A stretch of 64,000 nucleotides of DNA from Rhizodiscina lignyota (lineage: Eukaryota; Ascomycota; Dothideomycetes; Aulographales; Rhizodiscinaceae), in NCBI GenBank assembly GCA_010015805.1, contig ML978124.1, positions 1,860,001 through 1,924,000 on the forward strand. The letters are read 5' to 3'. A model generated the notes under the pieces. It was not told where the DNA came from. It was given only the letters and a program-made list of their open reading frames with translations, and searched no databases. Positions 43,235-54,212 of this stretch are shown piece by piece. The position numbers and the translations under genes are program-made. Positions within the stretch are counted from its first letter, which is position 1; each line of letters starts with the position of its first letter.

Positions 43235-45084
43235 ATGGACGCGCACTTGAGCCAAATCAGAGAGGCTCTTCGATCCCAGGACGGCTACGCTCTCGCTGCG
43301 GCTCTCACTCCTGCGGCTCCTGCGAATGATCCGACGCGACTTCACACTCTCTACCGCGATGATATTACCTTGAACGCTGTTCAGGCTGAAATCCGCCATG
43401 CCGTCACATACCACGACGGGGTGAAGCTATCGAAGGCAGAAAGAACCGCGTGGACTGAGGTTTTTGGGAACCACTGGAAAGCGATTGTCGAGATCGTGAA
43501 CGCGGAGCAAGGTAGAGAGCGTGACTCAAGCTGGACAAAAGCTTTCGAAGCTTGGAAAGAGGTTTTGAATGCACTGATTCGTGGTTACCAAACGAGTGTT
43601 TTCGAGGCATGGTCGATACCGTGCTTGTACGTTGGCGGGAACTACCTCAGGAAGTTTGCGATCAAGGCGGACAAGCAGGCTGAGATCCAGCAAGGTAGCG
43701 TGACGTTCAATGCCGGATTCCAGGACGATATTGTGGGTGCGTTGGATCAGCATGAGACACTAGAGGAAGCAGGCAGGCAGATCAACAGGATATACACCCT
43801 GTGCATTACCGATCGGTGAGAAGTAGCACGCGTAGAGATTTCGCATCAACTGTACTGACAATGGACATAGTGCTCCCCTCGAAGAATCCCGCAAGTGGGG
43901 CGTATATTACGTGACCAATCTACTGTTCAAGACATACTTCATGGTAAGATACCAAAACAAATGCATTAGAAGGACATCGATACTCTGCGATACTAATAGC
44001 CGCAGTTGAATCGCATCAGCCTGTGCAAGAATGTCATGCGTTCATTGCAGACAACAGAGCCTGACTTGCCACCTCTCGATGCCTTTCCAAAGTCACAGCA
44101 AGTCACCTTCAAGTACTATGCAGGCGTGATATACTTTCTGGAGGAGGACTACGCGAAAGTATGCATTGCACCATGCGAACCGAAGTTACAGCTGCTCAGA
44201 TGCTAATGCGCTTTTGCCACTATTAGGCAGAACAATACCTCACATCGGCCTATGAGCTCTGCCACAAAGACGCACAGAGGAATCGCGAGTAAGCAGGTCT
44301 AAAACCCCAAAGGCAACGAAAGTTGTACTAATAAATGATTTGTTGCGCAGACTCATCCTCACCTATCTCGTACCCTGTCACCTTGTGACAACGCATACCC
44401 TCCCCACCCCTGCCCTTCTCGCGCCATATCCACGTCTACAAGCACTGTTCACTCCACTTTCGCGCGCCATCAAGCGAGGCGACCTTGGTGCCTTCGATGC
44501 TGCGCTCACAGCTGGCGAGGAAGAGTTCATCAAACGGCGCATCTATTTGACGCTCGAACGAGGCAGGGATATCGCGCTGCGCAATCTGTTCCGGAAGGTC
44601 TTCATAGTGGGTGGCTTTGAGCCTCTGAAAGAAGGCCAGACAGAGGAGCAGAGGATCAGGCGCACAAGAATACCCATCGAGGAATTTGCGGCCGCAGTAA
44701 GATTGGCCAGCCGTGTCCCGGGCGGAGAAGTTAATGGAGGCGGCTTTGGTGCAGAAGAGATCGAGCAAGATGAAGTGGAATGCTTGCTGGCCAATATGAT
44801 TTATAAGGTGCGTGCATATCCTGTTGCCTACCTCAAGATCAACACGTGGCATATATCGATGCCTATCGAGGGCTTCGTCGCTGCCTTACATTGGACCATT
44901 GCATCTCGATATCTTCTTCAAGCTTCTGTATCTGGTTTGACGGCCTATGCGCCGCGCCATGCTCGGATGAATCAAAAGCTGACGTTCCATATCGCAGAAC
45001 CTCATGAAAGGCTACATCTCCCGCGAGCATGGCAAAGTCGTCCTGAGCAAGGGCGGCACAGCCTTTCCGGGCACAGGGGTCTGA
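43235..45084 (+). CDS. PCI-domain protein, Csn12/Thp1 (PCID2) family, 470 aa
   Basis: Six exons: 43235..43815, 43871..43943, 44006..44158, 44227..44288, 44351..44807, 44998..45084; introns 55, 62, 68, 62 and 190 bp. The protein is helical throughout. The family core is [78 protein letters not shown], and [20 protein letters not shown]. The PCI winged helix ends [20 protein letters not shown] with [16 protein letters not shown]. Relatives sit in the TREX-2 mRNA export complex or are annotated as COP9 subunit 12. Length (470) is normal. It starts with [20 protein letters not shown]; a GTG-started upstream extension was not used. Confidence 0.93.
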
Positions 45085-46455
45085 TGCAACTGCCGTCTAT
45101 CAGACCACTACGGCGATTGGCCTGTTGATCCCAGAACTTGGACCGTCTAGACTACGACAACCCGACACACCTGGACGTAGGACCATTGTCTCGCTTCCAC
45201 CCTACCGTAACGAGCTGTAAGTCTCTTGTCACATTAAAGGCAATCGAGGTTCACTGTCTCACAAGGCATCAGACGCGTCTCATCTCCGGATCGATCACAG
45301 TTGCCTAGCATCGCCGCACAACTTCTTCATCCCCGATCGTCTACACTCGTCCCAGCTTCGATACTCACTTTCCCAACACCCTGCTCATCATTCGGCTACG
45401 ACGTCGCACACTCTTACTGCGCCCTCGCCAAGGCCTTTCCGCCCTTTCCCAGTCGCCCACAGACGCATGTACCTCTGACTCACATCCTCGATCAACTTGC
45501 TTACCCAGCACTTTGGAAACATACTCAGCCCCCACGCAGTGCAAACGGAAGACCCTGGATTGAGTCAGGACGGGGATGATCATGGGTAGCTGCGAGTTTA
45601 TTTGCATTGCATGGAGTTTGCGCTAGCGATGCATAGTTGTGCGTTTCTCGGCCTCTTTGGGCCCACCAAAGTTCCTGACGGTTTCACGACTGCTTATTGG
45701 ATGGTACGATAAAGTTGAGCGAAGGTTCTAGAGAAAGGGCCAGCACATGGTATGAGCCGCATCTCTGCGAATGTTGCATTTATACACAGTTATGCAGTTC
45801 GAGGCCGCTCAAGTCGCTGGTTGAGTCACATGGAACGGAAAAGTGTATAACTGCCAGTTTCAGAGATCAATGCATTCTGGTGTCAGTCTAGATCCTAGAG
45901 TTGCCTCGGATTTCTCAATACCCCAATCTCAATAATGCATATGCCATTTTTCTGCTCGCAGTCCCGCCGCCTGAGCCCATTTGATTGCGGCCGGAAGCCC
46001 GCCCTTATCCGCCGATGCACTACAGTAAAGCTTCAGAAAGTAATCAAACCCGCCGTTACATATTTCCAGTGCTTTTGAGCCTTCTCGCTTGCGAAACGGT
46101 GGAAATAAAATGTCCTATAAATGCACCGTGAACGAGATGTTGAGAATGGAAAGATGTGGGGGTATGTTTACAGGGGTTCCAATCCAAAGTCCATATGCAC
46201 CTCGTGAACGCCATGCAGAAAGACAACAAGCGCAAATATGTACAAGAAGGGTATATTACCAAACGAATCCAAAATCACGCAAAATGAACCGAAAGAAAGA
46301 CAAGCAGAGTTGTGAGTCATGAATGGTACTGGAAGGAGAATAGTGTGAGTGCGACAGGCATTGAAAGTGACAAGGCGAGAACAGAGCATTCACGTGCGAA
46401 CACGTCGTCCTCGTGTTTATTGGCGGGCTTTGGACCGCGTAGGGCGGCTGCGGGC
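45085..46455. other. Convergent intergenic region, 1.4 kb
   Basis: 3' flanks of the PCI gene (from the left) and the BTB gene (from the right). A 92-codon plus frame at 45301..45579 has no motif. No repeats or RNA genes seen. Confidence 0.4.
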
Positions 46456-47462
46456 TTAATGAGGCTGCATATCATCCTATTAAATATCGTTAGTCGCAAG
46501 GATTGGCTTGTATTTGGGCAACGTTAACAACGTGATGGAAGCAGATGGAAGACGTACCATGTGGTTCACCATCGCCACGAACAAATCAAAGAACAGCTTG
46601 CCGCCTGACTCCATCTCGTTCTGCATCGTGCCGCTGCGCTTGAACGTGTGCCTCGAGCGAATGATGAGTGCGAGGTAGTGCGCGCGCAGCTTCGAGTCGT
46701 TGTCGGATGTGTTGGCATACGCATATCGGGCCGATGTGAGTATAGTGCTGCATTGCACGCCCGATTGAAGGCCTTGCTTGCGCAGTGCAAGACGTTGGAG
46801 TTCGGGGAGGTTGTACTTTTGGGCAACGCACTGCTGACGCGTCAGTATGAGAGTCGACTACGATGGTGCCAGATAGTTGGGATGACTTACGTAGATGACG
46901 GTGTCCTTGAGGATGTTCACGCCAGTGCCATTGATGTAAACCGTAGTCTCAACGCTACTGCGCCCAACATTGTTCCCATCTTCGAGTGACCAACTGTTTC
47001 GCTTCTTGTCCATGACAAGGCGAGGATAGTAGTCGCCCTTGTACAGGTACTCGAGGACGGATGAGAATATTTCGGGCTCTTCGTCAGGAAGGCTGATTTG
47101 CCTTGGGCCGCCTTCCCAGAATTGGCCTTGGATGATATGTTGAAAGTAAGAAGAGTTGCTGAGGACATCTTCGTGGGCAGCGAAGAGGCGTTGGTCACGA
47201 CCGACACTGACAGTGATGATGGGCGATGTCAGGGAGCTGAGATGAGTGAGCATATAACGACGAGGTAATTGATTTGGATGCCTAATACGTACGGTGAAGT
47301 CTGAGGTGTAGTCTGTGGAGTAGTCTGAGCTGATGTGGATGCTGCTTCCTCGAATCGTCGTGAGACCTTGGGATCGCGAAATGAAGACTTCGCTTTCTTG
47401 GAACTCTTGCCCGCCCGATTTTTCGAAAAGGAGTCGTACTTTGATCTTGGAGTGCTGAACAT
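46456..47462 (-). CDS. BTB/POZ-domain protein, 269 aa
   Basis: Four exons on the minus strand: 47293..47462, 46891..47236, 46558..46830, 46456..46476; introns 56, 60 and 81 bp. The last exon encodes only DDMQPH. The N-terminal 60 residues are basic, then Ser/Thr/Gln-rich (TTPQTTPQTSP). The BTB fold follows: SPIITVSVGRDQRLFAAHED, VLSNSSYFQHIIQGQFWEGG, ISLPDEEPEIFSSVLEYLYK, then GDYYPRLVMDK and, after an insert, YCVAQKYNLPELQRLALRK. The C-terminal part (TSARYAYANTSDNDSKLRAH, FFDLFVAMVNHM) is the usual fungal extension. Such proteins often bridge substrates to Cullin-3 ligases or simply dimerise; no partner is evident here. Confidence 0.92.
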
Positions 47463-47994
47463 GTTTGCGGCTATTTCTCAGGTGTCTGAGATGGACGAAG
47501 TGATGTGGCAGAAATGTCTGAGGATGGGGGGAGACACGGCAAGCTTATATACTCGACGCAGGATCAGGCAATGCAGGATTCGCAGGCGTCAGTCCTCAGG
47601 CAGCCATTCCAAAACGCTAGAAAGGCAAGAAAATGTGAACGGAACAGCGAGGAATAAGTACCTTGCCTTTATCGCTGCCAGCCTCTTGCCTTCGGCCGGG
47701 GATATGGGCGCAGGCTGTCTGGCAACATTTTCTTGGAAGACGTGATTGGACGCGTCGGGGCTTGGACCCCCCTCGCGAGCTTGACACGGAAACACATGAT
47801 ATTTGTGAGTCAATCTGGAGCTCATTATCTTTACCAAAGGAGTTTGGCGGGATTAATCTGCAACAAGCTCGCCGGGGAAGTGCATCCATGCAAGGATGAG
47901 CGCTGTGTCTCGGGTGCGACTAGACAGAATACAGGCAAACGGAGGGGGGATGGCTTGAGCAAGAGACATCTGGGGCTGACGACAAGGAAAGTGA

Positions 47995-48072
47995 GAAGTG
48001 TGGCAGACTGCGCAAGAAAAGAAAGACGTCCGACGCGGGAGGCCGCACAGGAACTGCATTCGATCACAGGAT
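47995..48072. repeat. 78-bp direct repeat, copy A
   Basis: Aligns without gaps to 48488..48565 with 10 differences (68 of 78 identical). Read on the minus strand it encodes SCAASRVGRLSFLAQSATL. Confidence 0.9.
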
Positions 48073-48487
48073 TGATGACTGAAATGATGTGCGCGATGGC
48101 AACTTACTCGTTCGATATGACTCGCCAGCGTCGAGGCAGCGAGATTTGCGTTGTCTACGGAAGACTGTCGTGTTCCGCGAAGTCGTAACCCTTGCTCCGC
48201 CGTCAAGCCACTAGTGCTGCAGGTACTTTTCCCGCCACCAAAAGCAACGACGCATGTCCTCATGGAAGTGCGAATTATTCCCCTGAGCTGCATTCTTTGA
48301 TTGGTGAGCAGCGGGTAATTCTACGCGAAATGTCAGATCATTTACGAGGCCCTACACCTTCTTACAGCTCCAAGCATGCTTGATGACGAAACGTTTCCTG
48401 AGCTTCCCGTAGGAGGGATGCCTCGATATGTACCCGGACCTGCTTAGGGATGACCTTATTGTCGTAAGTCATTGGAGTCTCTTGGTT

Positions 48488-48565
48488 GAAGTGTGGCAGA
48501 CTGTGCAAGAAACGAAAGTCGTCCGACGCGTGAGGCCGCGCAAGAATTGTATTCGACCACAAGAT
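48488..48565. repeat. 78-bp direct repeat, copy B
   Basis: Partner of 47995..48072, 493 bp away in the same orientation. It encodes the same 19-residue peptide on the minus strand with different codons. Confidence 0.9.
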
Positions 48566-48834
48566 ATACAGTATTGATGGGACTCAACAAGAACTCGAGA
48601 GTTTGTAAGGAAGACCAAGAGGTCTCTTGCTTCATATCTTTGTTCAAGCCATTTGAGTACACAGGACCCTGCTAATGTACAGATGATATTGATAGGAAAG
48701 AAGAGAGATTTCGGACGTCTGAAGCAAGAAAGCCAGGGATATTCAGAGATTATCACCGATACTTGATCACTTCGTGGATTGCTTCGCCGCCACAGCATCG
48801 ACTTTTGGACTTCGGCCCGTCTTTAGAATTAGGA

Positions 48835-49803
48835 CAGTGGCAATCCAGCCTGAGCACGTTTTCTGGCACGTTGCTTCGCCTTATTCGCCCGCTTTTTCGC
48901 CCTGTTGTCTACCTTCCACTCATCAGAACCATTCGCACGCTTCTCCTTCATCCGCTTGCTCTTCATCGCATTCTTCATCTTCTTTTGCTCCGCAGTCCGA
49001 ACCCTCTTCTGCTCCCACGCCTTCTTCCTCTCCTTCTGCTCCGCAGTCAGAACCCGCTCCCGGTCCTACGTCGCCTGCTTCGCCTTCTGTTCTGGAGTCT
49101 TAGGCTCTCTTGTGGCCTTCTTTTTGCCCTTGTTGTTAAACAATTTCGAACGCCTCGCCTCCAGGTGGCTTGAATCGAAGGACACCCCAAATTCCGCCGC
49201 CTGGGCCTTGTACAGAGCTATTTGCTGCGCAAGACGATCTTCGGGTGACTGCCACACAACAAACTCAATGTGGTCGTAGTAGTGCGTGATGAGCCCTGGT
49301 AGGTTGATAATTTAGAGAAGGGCTGTCATGAAGGGTCGTCCATGCTTCCCATAAACATTTATATGTCGACATCCAAAGCGATAGAGCAGCAGGACCAACT
49401 TCACGTTGTAAATACCCACAGGTCTAGGCGCGGAGAACTTCTGTACATCTCTTGGTCCTTTATCCGCCTCCCATCATCGCGGTACATCTTAAACTTCTGT
49501 ACGTGGTCCCAGAGCGCGTGCTTGCCTGTCCGATTCGGGAAATCAAGGGCACATTGGTGACCAATCCATCATGTGCGCCAATTCAACCTGATCCGTGAAA
49601 CTGTACGGTCGAACGAGGTCCTTCACCAATGCTTCCGGGTCCCGCGCGAGCATCTCGTCCTCAAGCCATTGGCAGATGTCGTCAATAGTCTCGTGTTTGG
49701 CATGCAGGCCTTGCTCCAATTGTGCTTGGATTGCTTGTTTCACTGCGGGGTCATCCTCGTTCTCAAATTCAACATTCACTGCTAAAGAAGCGTTGGACAC
49801 TGC
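48835..49803 (-). pseudogene. Decayed lysine-rich gene of unknown family
   Basis: Three protein-like segments in order on the minus strand. First, from 49803: FENEDDPAVKQAIQAQLEQG, HETIDDICQWLEDEMLARDP and VRPYSFTDQVELAHMMDW. Then, in another frame from about 49570: IGHQCALDFPNRTGKHALWD and VQKFKMYRDDGRRIKDQEMY. Then, from about 49310: INLPGLITHYYDHIEFVVWQ, SPEDRLAQQIALYKAQAAEF and a Lys/Arg/Glu-rich tail with two imperfect repeats (RVLTAEQKERKK, RVRTAEQKKMKN), stopping at 48837. The frame slips in the WSP/WIGHQ region, and an in-frame TAG (at about 49066) interrupts the tail, which otherwise stays open to 48837. The gene looks dead or is mis-assembled here. I do not recognise the family. Confidence 0.5.
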
Positions 49804-50122
49804 GAAATCCTCAAAAGCTAATTAAACAATGTATGTCTGAACATTGATATGCTACAATCCCATGCCGTAGAGGAAATTTTGCACCGAGATGACCGTAATC
49901 GCGAGAGAAAACCAAACCAATCCAGCCCAGGTAAACATGAGCAGTTTCTCTTTTACTCAGTCTGTATATCACCGTCTATAAGTCTTCCGGTATGAACATC
50001 CAACCCGCGCTCGACGCCTGGACCTGCTAAATAATAATCAATCATACCGTCCTCTAACCCCGAACAGTACTGGGGAAGTCCAATTACCCAAGTGACAGCA
50101 ATAAAAACCACGACTAAAAGAG
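49804..50122. other. Intergenic spacer
   Basis: About 320 bp, AT-leaning, between the decayed lysine-rich gene and the adenylation-enzyme gene. No feature is recognisable. Confidence 0.45.
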
Positions 50123-52190
50123 TTAGCGGTAACCTACAGGCATCTGTGAAGCCCCGTTTGCCGCTCGCGGAGCTCCATTGCCATTGCTCAGCCGTCCATT
50201 CATCGCCTCCATCTTTGCGAAGATGTCGTACAGCTTGCCCATCGTCTCCGTCATCTTGACCAATGTCTCATTCGTGCGCGCCAACAGCTCGTTGGTTCTC
50301 GCAAGGCTGTCGTCTTTCGCCCTTTCCCGTTCGGCCTCGTGCTCCTGTGCGACAGCGCCGTTGGCCGCTGCCGAGCTGACGATTGCTGCAGTAGGTGCCT
50401 TGTCAAAGTATGCCTTGTATAGCGCGTCGATCTCGCTCTCGTAGAGCTTCAGGGTCCGGCCCCTCACCACGGTTCCCTTGCTCGCGCGATCAAATGGTTT
50501 GGCCGATGTAGCGAGCAACACCATCTCTTTCCTAATGAAGGCATGCTTGGGTGCGTCCAGGTTCGCAGCATGGATCGTCGGCCACACTTTCTCAAGCAAT
50601 TCCTCGTATCGTTTCGGGTCGTCTGTCGGCACTGGCTCTGTGAGCTCAAGCAGTAGCGAAGCACAGGGCCTCATAGAGCCAGCCATCAGTGCGCCCCTTA
50701 TTATCGGATTGGAGACCATGGATTCCTCATACGCCAAAGGGTTGTACTTTCCAGCATTTGCGAACGCAATCAAATCATCCGTCCTGCTCTCAAATTTCCA
50801 CCGATGTGATTGTTTCGGATCTGGATGTCTCGATAGCAAGTCTTTCGACGGATACTCAGTGAACTGTGGGAAAGTTTTCCAGACGGCGTGTAGGTCCTCT
50901 GTCTCGGGCATGCGAACGTACACCAGCTCGAAGATACCTGGTGACCGCTCGCGGAACTCGATACCTGGCTGATTCGGCATGAAGTGAAATGTATCCCACT
51001 CGTGGCGTTCTTCAGGATTGTTGAAGAATTGGAGACCCGAGAAATGGCACTCGGTAGAGCCAAGAAGAGTTTGGATGTGCGTCACTTTTGAGATTGCGTC
51101 GCCGGCTGCCTTGTCCACAGGACCTAGCAGAAAGAGAGACTGATTAGCACTGAGATTCCCACTTATGGATCCTTAAACAATATAGCCTGGCAGCCCTCGT
51201 CGGCCATTTGGCTAGAATAAAGAATGGGGTAAGGGAAAGACAGCTCTTACCGCCACCGAAAAGGACCCAATCCATCTTCGCCAGATATTCCATGCCCTCC
51301 TTCGATTTTGCAAGTTCCATCATTGGCGCTGGGATTGAGAGCATGTTCTTGATGTTCGCATGTTTCATCACATCCAGCACTACGTCGCCCATTGGTGGTA
51401 GATGAGGTGGTCCAAAGACCACGCATACATTAGCGTAGACCGTGACTCCGAAGCCGGCAATCAATCCACCGACGTGGAACGGCGGGAATGAGACGTAGAG
51501 TCTTCTTCCCGGCACACGGCAAATCTCGGATAGGAGCTGTCTGTGGCCCATAAACTCCGGCAAGTACGCAGCTTCGCTGCCGCATGCTACGAATGCATGG
51601 GTGACGTGGATTGGCTTCGGCATACCGGTGCTGCCCGAAGTGTGCAGTATGCAAAGAGGCTTCGTCTTGATTTCCTCCCACGTCTTTGTGAAGGGGTAAT
51701 GTGGTGGTTCCGGGCCTCTGGGATCCAGAATCTCTTCCAGCGTTGGCGATAGAATGAGCTTCACATCCCTTCCACCAACAATCTGTTTCGGGTCTATGGC
51801 GCTGTCGTAGATGAGGGTCTTGCACTCGGTGTGGTCAAAGAGATTGAGATGCATAGGCAGACTGTTTCGTGGCGCCGATAATAAGAGCGTGTGGCCGAGC
51901 TTTTGGAGCGCCATGTTAACAAAGTGGCAGCGCGGATCCTGCACGCCGACATAGCAAACTGTGCTGAGCGAATTCGATTCATTTCGGCCAATTTGCTGCT
52001 CGATGAGTACGCAATAGCGGTTTATCGCTCGGGCGACTTCAGGAAATGCAACATCCCTGTATCCCTGAGACAGATCTGTTGCGACCTTGGGAACCGAACA
52101 GTAGAGGCGAGTCGGCTCATTCTTTGCGATTTCGTCGAAAAGCCATGGCAACGGCTCACGAATGCGCCTCGTCTTTGCCGGAATAGACAT
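50123..52190 (-). CDS. NRPS-like stand-alone adenylation enzyme with C-terminal coiled coil, 646 aa
   Basis: Two exons on the minus strand: 51251..52190 and 50123..51123, joined by a 127-bp intron (GTAAGA...GCTAG) inside LFGGGPVDKAAGDAI. Adenylation motifs: LCILHTSGSTGMPKPIHVTH, LYVSFPPFHVGGLIAGFG, LLGSTECHFSGLQFF, SRTDDLIAFANAGKYNPLAY, and a lysine in RASKGTVVRGRTLKLYE. The N-terminal TRLYCSVPKVATDLSQGYRD resembles fungal NRPS-like reductases and carboxylate-activating enzymes. In those, a carrier domain and a reductase or thioesterase follow. Here the protein instead ends in about 90 residues of Ala-rich linker and heptad-like sequence (ARTNELLARTNETLVKMTET, then MGKLYDIFAKMEAMNGRL). It may activate a carboxylic acid as its adenylate and hand it to a partner in trans. 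The substrate is unknown. Confidence 0.88.
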
Positions 52191-54212
52191 GCTGGGCAGG
52201 CCTTTGGTTGACTTGCGATTTCTAGAGATTAGGAAAATGGGCGTCCAGACAGAGGGAGATGTACGAAATGAGCAGTGACTGAAAGGAGAGAATGTAGAGG
52301 CAAGAGCGAGAGATGGTTAAGATAGATATATACGGAGGAGTCATGTCAGCTCTCATTCAAGCGGCAGATAGTGCAATGAGGAAACATGTCGCCTGCTGAA
52401 CGGTGTATAAGGCTCACGACGCGCTTAGCGTCACGTCCCTGCTATTGCTTACGGCAGACCAGGGAAGATGTCCACCATGTAGCGAATAAAACCCTCCACG
52501 CTACTCGCATTGACCAGCAGGACTATGCCAGGTGTCGGCAGAACCCAATCGCGTAGGCGGCTGAATGGGCAGGAGTGGGATTCCTCTTCAGCTTCATGGA
52601 AGTTAGAGGAAGGTGTGGCGTGGATGCGACCGGAGATGGTCGCAACTCGCAAGCAGGCCCGGATGAGGTGAGGTAGGACATCAAAATGCGCTGCCAATAC
52701 CGTCGCAGAATAACTCGGGACGGGGGTAGAGCATCTCCGCCCTCGTCGCAAGGTTTATGCCGACAGTGGAGCTTCGCAGAATGGAAAGTACGCTATGGCA
52801 AGCAACAAGGAGAGTCCTACACTCGGTGTTTTCGACGCGAAGTAGGAGTGGAGGTTTCCGCTCGGGAGGCAAGGGAAATGGTGGCTGGACCCTTTCTCTG
52901 TAAATGATTTGGGGTCTCTAAATTAAACTCGCACACTTGTCAGCCTTATACAACTTCGGCCCGACCCAGCAATGCCAATAGGATGTCGTGTAGACAGCAA
53001 AAAAGCGCTGTTAAATGTGGAAGTTTGCGCGGTCAGGCCACCACCCCCGTAGACGCTTGGTGTCGGCCGACCATCCGGCAAGGTGGTAGCGACCCAGTAA
53101 GCTCTTCATTGACGCGGAATATTACATCTAATACAAAGACAAGGAGTATGTTGACCCAGAATGTTGCGCAGAACCCTTTCTAGAAGCCTTCTGAGGCGTT
53201 ACATGGCCGCCCAGTCAGCATCCCAGGCAGTTGTCTCAACCCTCGGCAAGCGACTTGCGACTTGGCGACACCGCCACAGGAAGTTTGGAATCGCGTCGCA
53301 GTCATCTTGTACGCTGCTGTTGTAGATCGGTTCATGGGCCAGACCCAAATCGTATGCAAGTGCTCTTACTACTTTCGGCACGATAGCCTTTCTCCGATCC
53401 TCGCAGACTCAAGGCCATAAGTCTCTCGAAGCTCTCTACGAAATGGATACGGGCAGACTTGTGCCGGTACTCATGAATGTAGAGCTAATCCGGAGAACAC
53501 CGTGTTAGTCACAGTGAGATGAGTGCAGCATGAGAGATGATACTCAGGATAAACGCCGATGGGATAGAGGCTGCCAACGATGTATCTCTGATGAGATGAG
53601 ACTCTTCTCCGACTTGTTGGACTGCATTGAGGTAGCATCGGCAATCTCTCGTCAACAGAAGGCGACGAAATATTGCCTAAGAGATGGCTAAAGTCATACA
53701 GCATACATTCTGTAAGGATTCGTTGCGTCCATGTTTTCTCAGCATTCGGCAACTATCCTTTCCCTGAAACGCATGACCGCGTAGCAGAGGCGAATAGGGG
53801 TGCAATATCAACGTAAGCCTTATCGCGCTTCATTTTCCTTGTACCACCTTTTTAATCATGGAGATTTTTCGCATCTTGGCTTGGAGGTCTTTCGGCGCAA
53901 GAAAGTGGTAGGTCTCCGAGCGGAGAACATATCCAGGTCAGCTAGAATTCCACTTCCGCAGCCAACTCCGCAAAGCACTGAAATTCTCAATAGAATCACT
54001 CCAGACTTGTTCACCAAACACATTGCTACTCGTTGGCTAGAGGCAGAAATTCTTCGAAAAGGGAGTGGGCCCCTTGGTGGAACCGTTCATTTCGCCCATC
54101 CTAATTACACGGCAAACAAGGAGTAGAGACGCCGGATCATTAACTACCATCCATATCGATACCTTTGGATTACCTGTTATTCAATCCAGAGAAATTCCCG
54201 TTATGAAACTTG
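52191..54212. other. Intergenic region, 2.0 kb
   Basis: Between the adenylation-enzyme start and the catalase 3' end. The longest frame, 108 codons on the plus strand (53800..54126), has no motif and no clear start context. I see no repeat, RNA gene or mobile-element trace. Confidence 0.4.

Larger units (their letters stand above)
47463..48834. other. Intergenic region with 78-bp repeat pair
   Basis: Upstream of the BTB gene. It contains the two diverged 78-bp copies listed separately. Minus-strand frames around both copies share a 19-residue peptide. No complete gene could be assembled. Confidence 0.45.

Noticed and set aside
48763-49279. Leu/Arg- and Ser/Pro-rich plus-strand frames up to 136 codons
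   Set aside because: They are the complement of the lysine-rich minus-strand gene relic and arise from its repeats.
53800-54126. 108-codon plus-strand frame
   Set aside because: No known motif, weak start, and no splice signals leading to a longer protein. I could not exclude a relic but cannot support a gene.
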